Of a stretch of 64,000 nt of DNA, positions 58,330 to 64,000 are shown one piece after another. The stretch is from Endothia cerciana (taxonomy: Eukaryota > Ascomycota > Sordariomycetes > Diaporthales > Cryphonectriaceae), in contig JALRMH010000072.1 of assembly GCA_026119935.1 (NCBI GenBank), positions 60,353 to 124,352 of the forward strand, written 5' to 3'. A model generated the notes under the pieces. That model saw only the letters and a list, made by a program, of their open reading frames with translations, ran no database searches and was not told the DNA's origin. Position numbers and translations under genes: made by a program. Every line of letters starts with the position of its first letter. The stretch's first letter is position 1.

Positions 58330-58567
58330 GGCGGCTGACAGCATCACGAACAAAGCCATGGCGCTGGTTGCCGCGGAGGCAGGGCTCCAGCTCGCTGATC
58401 TGCAGGATGACGAGAGTTTCGCGAACTTGGGTGTCGACAGCTTGATGAGTCTGGTTATTGCCGAGAAGATGCGTGAGCAGCTCAGCGTCACAGTGAGCGG
58501 AAGCTTGTTCTTGGAGTATCCGACGGTCGGTGACCTGCGTGCCTGGTTGCTCGAGTATTATGGATAA
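52722..58567 (+). CDS. Non-reducing polyketide synthase, SAT-KS-AT-PT-ACP, emodin/atrochrysone type
   Basis: Iterative type I PKS, 1843 residues, five exons: 52722-53107, 53184-53490, 53551-54654, 54756-57173 and 57251-58567, introns 60-101 nt. Order: SAT (to about 380), KS (from about 415; Cys591 in DTACSSG, His in EMHGTGT and NVGHGE), malonyl-AT (GHSLGEY, Ser1050), PT (His1395 in WGHKMNN, Asp1590 in FVDSVFHL) and one ACP (LGVDSLMSL, Ser1802). It ends just after the ACP, so release needs the separate thioesterase next door. The PT block GHKMNNAGVVTSSIHADI is that of octaketide anthraquinone PKSs. Oddity: the SAT motif reads GLGTG, so the expected Cys is Gly (residue 152). Two poly-Ala linkers are encoded by GCG and GCC runs. 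The start could also be ATG 52686. Confidence 0.95.
56957..56986 (+). repeat. (GCG)n run encoding poly-Ala in the PKS AT-PT linker
   Basis: About ten GCG codons give ten alanines between the AT and PT domains. Such runs expand and contract by slippage. Confidence 0.85.
58289..58329 (+). repeat. C12 homopolymer followed by (GCC)n in the PKS PT-ACP linker
   Basis: Twelve C then about ten GCC codons encode a Pro4-Ala12 linker before the ACP. The frame is kept in this sequence, but a one-base slip in the C-run would remove the ACP. Confidence 0.85.
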
Positions 58568-58908
58568 TATCGATGTTATCATAGGCTAAGTTCAGCACGT
58601 ATAGGGCCATGTGGGGTTCTAATCTGTCTCTCGCTTTTCTTCTTCTTTTTTTCCCTTTTCAAACACCCTAATTCTTCAGTACGTTGGATATAAATTGAGT
58701 CTGTTTCACTAATATGGATACGAACCTGAAGCAAAGAGGTCCCATCATAGTCTTGGTCGGAATTTGGCTGCATGCACCACAATCATCACTTCTATGTCTT
58801 TTACCCCATGCATGCATCCTGCATCGTATTGTATGTCGTTGTCACCATGAATCAAATTGTTGCATCGTCTCCCCATGACCATCATCGTAAGCGTGCCCGG
58901 CTGCAACA
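58568..58908. other. Convergent spacer, PKS / MFS pump 2
   Basis: 341 bp between two stop codons, including T-rich sequence near 58640; probable 3' untranslated regions. Confidence 0.4.
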
Positions 58909-60755
58909 TTACGCAGTGGTGAAGCCCAGCGGACCGGCCCAGACCCTCATCCCCTTGCCAAAGATCATCAACACGATCACAATCCCAAACGCGGCGGCGC
59001 AGATGGCCGCCTGGACCCCGAAGCTCACCCTGGGCCCAGACGCCTCCGCCCATGTCACCTGGAAGTACGAGATGATGAACCCGCCCAGCGTGCGTGCGTT
59101 GTTCAGGTGGGCAGACACCTCACCGCTCGCCTCCGGGTAGCTGTCGAGCGCGTAGGAAGAGATTGCGACTGTGGTGATCATGATGCCGTACACATAGAGC
59201 CCCCAGGAGACGGACAGCGCCATGAAGTGCCAGGCGTTCTCCAGTGCTTGCCCGATCAGCACGAGCCCGATGACCATGAGCGGGATGGAGAAGAAGATGG
59301 CGCGGAGTCGGACCTCGGGCTCGAAGTGGCCCTTGTGAGAGCGGATGTAGCGCCTAGCGAGGAAGTCGTGCAGCCAGTGGCCCGTGATCTCACCAAGGAG
59401 GACCGCAACGACAGGCGTAAAGTAGAAGTAGCCGATCTGTAGCGGGCCGAAGTTATACAGTGGCGCCAGGAAGATTGACAGCGTCGTATTGATGCCGACC
59501 ACCCAGGCGAAGGTGAGCATGTAGTACGTCGCGGCGAGAAACACGGTTGGTTTCATCAGGACCTTCACCACACGCATACACGCGGCGCCGAACGAGTTAC
59601 GAAGGTGCCGGGAGCGGAACTGAGAGATGCCGAGAAGGCGTGAAACTCGAGAGCCAGACGGCGGTTGAGCTGAGGCCGGGATGCGGCGATCGTAGTAGGT
59701 CTCCTCAACGATGAGGACGGTGAGGATCAGCACAAAGGCAGTCTCTGCGGTGTAGACCCAGAAAGGAACGGGCCAGGGCTTGAAGGCAACCATGAAAGCC
59801 GCAAATAGAGGGCCCATATAAGGTGACATGACGAAGAAGGAACTGAGAAGCATTATTGTCAATCTTCGAATGAGTCCGGCTCACAGTAGGCCTGAGACCA
59901 AGGGTAGAGGGTATCTCCGCCCGGGGGAATGGGGGGGGGGGGGTTGACTCACGCCCAGATATTGATCTTTCGCGGTCTCTCGTGGAAGAAGAACATGTCC
60001 TGGATAAACATCATTCCACCTCCCTGGGTGACCGTCGAGAAGAACCCATTGAGGATGCGAGCGGCGCAGAATGAGTTGAATGTTGTCGCGGCCGCGCACC
60101 ATGCTGCTGTCCCGGTAGCGATCACCAGAAAAAAAAACATGACGGGCAAACGACCAAAGAATGCCGAAAACATCACCGCTTTGAGAGAGAGAGGCATCAG
60201 TACCCAGCCCCCAGTAGCTCGCGCGAAGGGAGGAAACGACGGTGGCATACCAAAGACACCGCCCGCGCCTAGCATGAAGACATTTCCAGCTTGCGAGTGG
60301 TTCACCCCGTCAGCCGTCATACCCCACTGTCTACTCTCGGTGTCAGCCCGGCTCCTCGCCCCGGAAAGGGCCCCCATAGTCGTCGAGGCGGGTCAACCAT
60401 ACGCAGCCTGAAGTTCCAGCGTAACAGCGCCCGTGGCACTCCCATAGTCCGGCAAGAAGGCCGCGGCAGCTACCACTAACAGGATTGCGTGCTTCTTCAT
60501 CCAGGCCCAGTTCAGCGGGTCTCGAGGGTCGTCGCTCGGCTGTGGGATGAGGCGGGTGTGGCCATCCTCAGCATGCCTGACGCCTGCTCCACCCTCGGAG
60601 TCGTCGATGATATAGCCCTCATTTTCGCGGAACTCGTGCAGTCCGTTCGTGGCGGTCTTGCTCAGGCCCTTTTCGGCAGCTGACGGATCTGCGTTCTCTA
60701 TGTCCCTCACGGATGCGGCTGGGGTTTCAACATTTGCTTTCTCTTCAGCTGCCAT
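58909..60755 (-). CDS. MFS efflux transporter, DHA1 (12-TM) type
   Basis: Proton antiporter of the DHA1 multidrug/metabolite family, 554 residues, from three exons: 60403-60755, 59953-60330 and 58909-59842 (introns 72 and 110 nt, GT-AG). An N-terminal hydrophilic domain of about 90 residues ends in DPRDPLNWAWMKKHAIL, the usual start of helix 1. NHSQAGNVFMLGAGG and RILNGFFSTVTQGGGMMFIQDMFFFHERPRKINIW are family blocks. The splice choices rebuild LQAAQWGMTADGVNHSQ and NIWASFFVMSPYMGPL. The second intron contains a run of 13 G (59931-59943) close to its donor. It marks the right end of the cluster. Which of the two pumps exports the product is unknown. Confidence 0.9.
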
Positions 60756-62601
60756 CTTGTCCCCTGGGCCCGGAGGAAGAGCCGCAGACAGTCGGTCTCG
60801 GTAACCTGTTGTTACCCTAAGGTAGGTGGTGAGAGGATGGGAAGAGGCTGGGCGCGGCAAACAGGCTCTTGTTGAGGGGAGGGAGGTTAGAGTCCCAGAT
60901 AAGAGCTCAGGGTGTAGAGCAGCCACATCAATCTCGCGCACAGGCTCCCTATTATGCTCCTCTAAGTCAACGCAGAGATATAATCCCGGGCGGCCGCTAG
61001 CGCTGCTGACCTATGAGTGCGGACGATCCGGCGCTGCCAAGGGGGGAGGGGAGGGTCTGCTTTTTGGATATAAAGTCTGTGCGAGGCGCTCCGTCTGCCG
61101 TAGGTACAGTAGCAAGACCAACTTGCGGAAGAACTGTTGTCGCGAGAGAAGGCATTAAGCCACATAAGTATGGCGGTGCTGTTGGTTCGGAGACAACCAC
61201 ACCGCCCTTCATGTCTTAGACGCTCCTCCCTCCCTTCTCCTTCGCACCCCTGGCAGTTGTAGGTGAAGCAGGTTATAGGCATCGGTGTGCCTCTCTACCG
61301 GTCCCCCTTGTTCGAGGCCATGTGTGGTCGTGGGAAGATCTCGCTGGGGAAAAATCGAATCCCGGTGGGAAGTCTCAGAAGAGGAGGCGTCAATACGCGC
61401 CCAGGCCACCGAGGATTATCCCACCTCGATCCGGCGCACAGAGAAGCAGGAACGATAAGAGCCTCTCGAGTTACCACAGTAATCTGCCGCGTCATGAGCC
61501 GCAGGGACAGACAGCTACGTGGCAGCAAGGCTACGCAGGACGGACGGACGGCCTCGCAACCGAGTCTGCGGGTATTTCTAAACCCTTAGTGCAGCGCCCG
61601 GGAGCGAGGCTTAATACCTACCGGCTGCCACATATGGTAGTTGAAAATGGCGCTATTCATGGTCGATTACCCGCGGTTATATCCCAAGCCAGACCTCGGC
61701 GGCCAGGGGAAACGCAGCGATCCTGGGGATCATTTTGCGGGGTAATAGCATCAGCTGCCCCGTTTCCCCATGCCTCTCCCCCGGATCTTCCCCCGGGTTA
61801 TCCTGAGCATTCAGGCCCAGTGGAGACATTATCCTGGTCCATAATATATGGTCTGGCCGGTGGGGACCGGGGGGGAGCTTTGCAACTCGAGCTGCTATGT
61901 AAATTATTGCAGCCTGCCTGGGCAGAGGAGGTGCGCGTCGTTGGTGTTGGTGCCAAGCCGCTCTTGATAACCCTACGAGATCATGTATGCAACCATACGG
62001 CTGCAAGGTTTCACTTGGTCCAGGTTGCCCCGTCCCGACAACCTGGGCAGCTATGCGCGCCTCAAGCGACGGCGGTTGGGTGGCGCATCATACGGAGGCT
62101 AGATGTCCAGGCCGGGTGCCATTTCTGTCTGTGAATGGCTACGCCCTATGCGCCCCCCTTTCACGTGAACTTTGTGTCATGCCGAGAGCGGTTGTTGATC
62201 TTCCTTCAGCCACCAGGAACAAGTCCTACTTCTCAGCCTTTCGTACGTGCCGAACCTATGCGGGGGCTCAGGGCGTAGAGGGCCTGGGCAGTGGCCCCGG
62301 CCTGCGGCCTGCTCTGAACACCAGCCCGATCCGTTATGCCGCCGTCGACGGGCCTGCAGATTCCATACATCGTGGGGTAGTACCGTGGGCCTTGGCGGAC
62401 GGGGTGGTCTGGAGGAGTGAGGTCCCGCTACCGTGGTCATGTCCTCCTTGCTATGGCTCAAACTTAATTTGAACTCGGCGCGGCAGCGCTGATCAGACGA
62501 AGGGAGCATCGGGCACAATATGGGTGGAAGGATTCGCAATCAGCATTGGTGGGCAGAACCGATATCAGTTGTTAAACGTTATATACCCACAGAAGTCAGG
62601 T
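60756..62601. other. 1.8-kb GC-rich region between the cluster and the transposon relic
   Basis: The left part is the MFS promoter. Long overlapping frames (61322-62134 plus, 61677-62006 minus) reflect GC-rich composition; none has a domain or signal sequence. No AflR-type box was found near the MFS start. Confidence 0.35.
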
Positions 62602-64000
62602 ATACATTGTAAGTCAGACCACCCCCCTTTGGATCACCCCCCCCTTTGGATCACCCTGGTCAGCTATATTCAATATATATACATATATTGATTTTATCTA
62701 CTTTTCTATCTTATTCACCCACTACAATACAATCCTCCTCATCAGTAACTAATTCGATACTGCTCTCTTCAGCCTGACTGTCCTCATCTTGATTAACTGC
62801 ATTTTGAGCCCTCTGTATAGCTTCAATCCCTGCAAACCTCGAATTCGGGCTTGTCTCGACCCTTCGTCTTTTCCTAGGCCTTAAGCCCTTAACCTGTGCT
62901 TTTAAAGCCTTGTTTTCCTCTAAAGCCTTAGCTAAGGCTAGATCCCTCTCATCCCAAGCCTTTTTTATCTTTCTGAAAAGTAGACGTTGTGCTGGCACAG
63001 AGGAAAGCTGATGCCGATTTTGTTAAAGTTGATAGTATAGATCTTTAGCCTTCCTAGGGGTCGAATAGATATCTGGCTGGCTTGAGGAGGCTTTTGGGGT
63101 AAATCTTGCCTCTGTTGATAGCTTTGAGCTTGAACCAGGCTTGGCTCGAAGATGTTATTGACTGTTCTCGACGAGAAGAGGGCTGAAGAGTGGCTTAGCC
63201 AGATAAATAGGCCACAGACCTGTTGCTTTCCATCCAGATCTGATATTCTGGCTAGAAAGGCCTTCTATCCGAGCCAGACGATAGTTCTTAAGGAATAATC
63301 GCTTGCCTAGGACAGTTGAGTCCCCCTATTGACTCAAAGCACTAACTTTCCTCCTATAAGCCCTTTTAAGAGATGAAAAGACCCCTAGATCAAGAGGTTG
63401 AAGAATATGAGAAGTATAAAGAGGTAGATAAAGTAAGAAAATATTATTCTGAAAGCATTCCTATATAAATTCCTCAGTTATATAGCTGCTATAGCTATCT
63501 AAGATTAATAGCCTAGCCTCTGAAGGGTCTTCCGGCTGGCTACTAGGAATGAAGATCTTCTTTAGCTATTCGAGTGCTATTATATTATCTGTCCATCCGT
63601 TTTACATAGCAGCAAATTACCAGCCCTGAAAAGAGTCTAGAAGAGAAGGAAACTATTACTATTATACAGTTTTCCCTTTAAAAATAACCAAAGGAAGGAG
63701 ATGGTTACCAGTAGCTGAGATGCACTCAAGGAAAGAGGTCTAGGCTCTAGACCTATGGTCTTTTTTCTGGATTGAACGTGAAGAGAAGCCTCCGAGGACT
63801 AATCTATTCTCTCCCTGGCCTTCTATTATCCCAGCCTCGTCCATATGCCATCTATTAGCTGGCTTGATGGCTTGGATCTGAGGGAGATCAAGCAGATGGA
63901 GCTAAGGTCGAATTACCTCTGTTGTTGCTCCATTAGTTCGAACAGAAGCAATCCGCCGAGCTTTCTGGACCCTGATCTCTGGATTTCTCTTCAGAAAAGA
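62602..64000 (-). mobile_element. Relic of a pogo/Fot1-like (Tc1/mariner superfamily) DNA transposon, partial at window edge
   Basis: Reading the minus strand from 64000, one frame shows the fungal pogo DDE transposase: NRWHMDEAGII (first catalytic Asp, about 63838-63848), LILDSYSSYITEEF (second, about 63498) and LYTSHILQPLDLGVF (third, about 63390). It ends with a charged helical tail and RPRKRRRVETSPNSRFA at about 62860, stopping near 62711. The frame is broken by many stops (63902-63904, 63740-63742, four in a row at 63653-63664, and others). Most are TAG/TAA where the family has Gln or Trp, each one C-to-T or G-to-A step away, the signature of repeat-induced point mutation. Inactive. The 5' end lies outside the window. 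Confidence 0.85.
62621..62655. repeat. Tandem CCCCCCTTTGGATCAC motif at the transposon end
   Basis: Two adjacent copies of CCCCCCTTTGGATCACC lie about 55 bp beyond the transposase stop, where a terminal or subterminal repeat of a pogo-type element is expected. The matching inverted copy would be outside the window. Confidence 0.6.

Noticed and set aside
57188..58582. 464-codon minus frame opposite the PKS PT-ACP region
   Set aside because: Antisense of a GC3-biased coding exon; starts at a non-ATG codon and has a poly-Gly run mirroring poly-Ala/Pro codons.
61322..62134. 270-codon open frame on the plus strand next to the transposon relic
   Set aside because: Low-complexity, Pro/Arg/Gly-rich translation without family features; GC-rich composition alone explains its length.
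1..64000. tRNA, rRNA or CRISPR features
   Set aside because: No cloverleaf with a GTTCRANNC T-loop and matching stem was found by eye, no rRNA-like block, and no spaced direct repeats; a covariance-model search would be decisive.

Overview
The window is nuclear DNA of a filamentous ascomycete (Pezizomycotina; I lean to Sordariomycetes, but that is inference). The evidence is short GT-AG introns of about 50-110 nt with CTAAC/CTGAC-type branch sites, fungal-only families (sedolisin, PTH11-like rhodopsin-fold proteins, AflR/AflS-type regulators, non-reducing polyketide synthase), and a pogo-type transposon relic with RIP-like C-to-T damage. Exon coordinates were derived by eye from reading frame, splice motifs and family conservation; none has transcript support.

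Layout. 1-4.2 kb: a GT31/fringe-like glycosyltransferase (cut by the left edge) divergent from a hyaluronan-synthase-like GT2 polysaccharide synthase. 5-15 kb: secreted proteins (a small Cys-containing protein, a sedolisin peptidase, a type-B carboxylesterase, a Gln-rich repeat protein, an Ala/Glu-rich protein). 15-18.8 kb: no convincing gene. 18.8-35.2 kb: two rhodopsin-fold membrane proteins, an F-box-like protein with a long disordered tail, the mitochondrial ABC transporter Atm1, a secreted GMC oxidoreductase, a decayed 3-ketosphinganine-reductase-like gene and an unknown protein. 35.2-38 kb: gene-poor.

38-60.8 kb is the most notable part: a compact biosynthetic cluster of emodin/atrochrysone type. 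In order it holds a P450 (-), a 14-TM MFS pump (+), an AflS-like co-regulator (-), an AflR-like Zn2Cys6 regulator (+), an EthD-domain decarboxylase (-), a DUF1772 anthrone oxygenase (+), a metallo-beta-lactamase-type thioesterase (-), a non-reducing PKS of SAT-KS-AT-PT-ACP type without its own thioesterase (+) and a second MFS pump (-). The first eight form four consecutive head-to-head pairs with shared promoters. By family knowledge, PKS plus separate thioesterase gives atrochrysone carboxylic acid, EthD protein decarboxylates, the DUF1772 enzyme oxidises the anthrone to an emodin-type anthraquinone, and the P450 tailors or couples it. I see no reductase, ring-cleaving oxidase, halogenase or dedicated methyltransferase, so the product looks like a simple or dimeric anthraquinone (inference). 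The PKS lacks the usual cysteine of its SAT domain.

62.6-64 kb: a pogo/Fot1-like DNA transposon relic with many stop codons abutting the cluster and running off the right edge. No tRNA, rRNA or CRISPR array was recognised.
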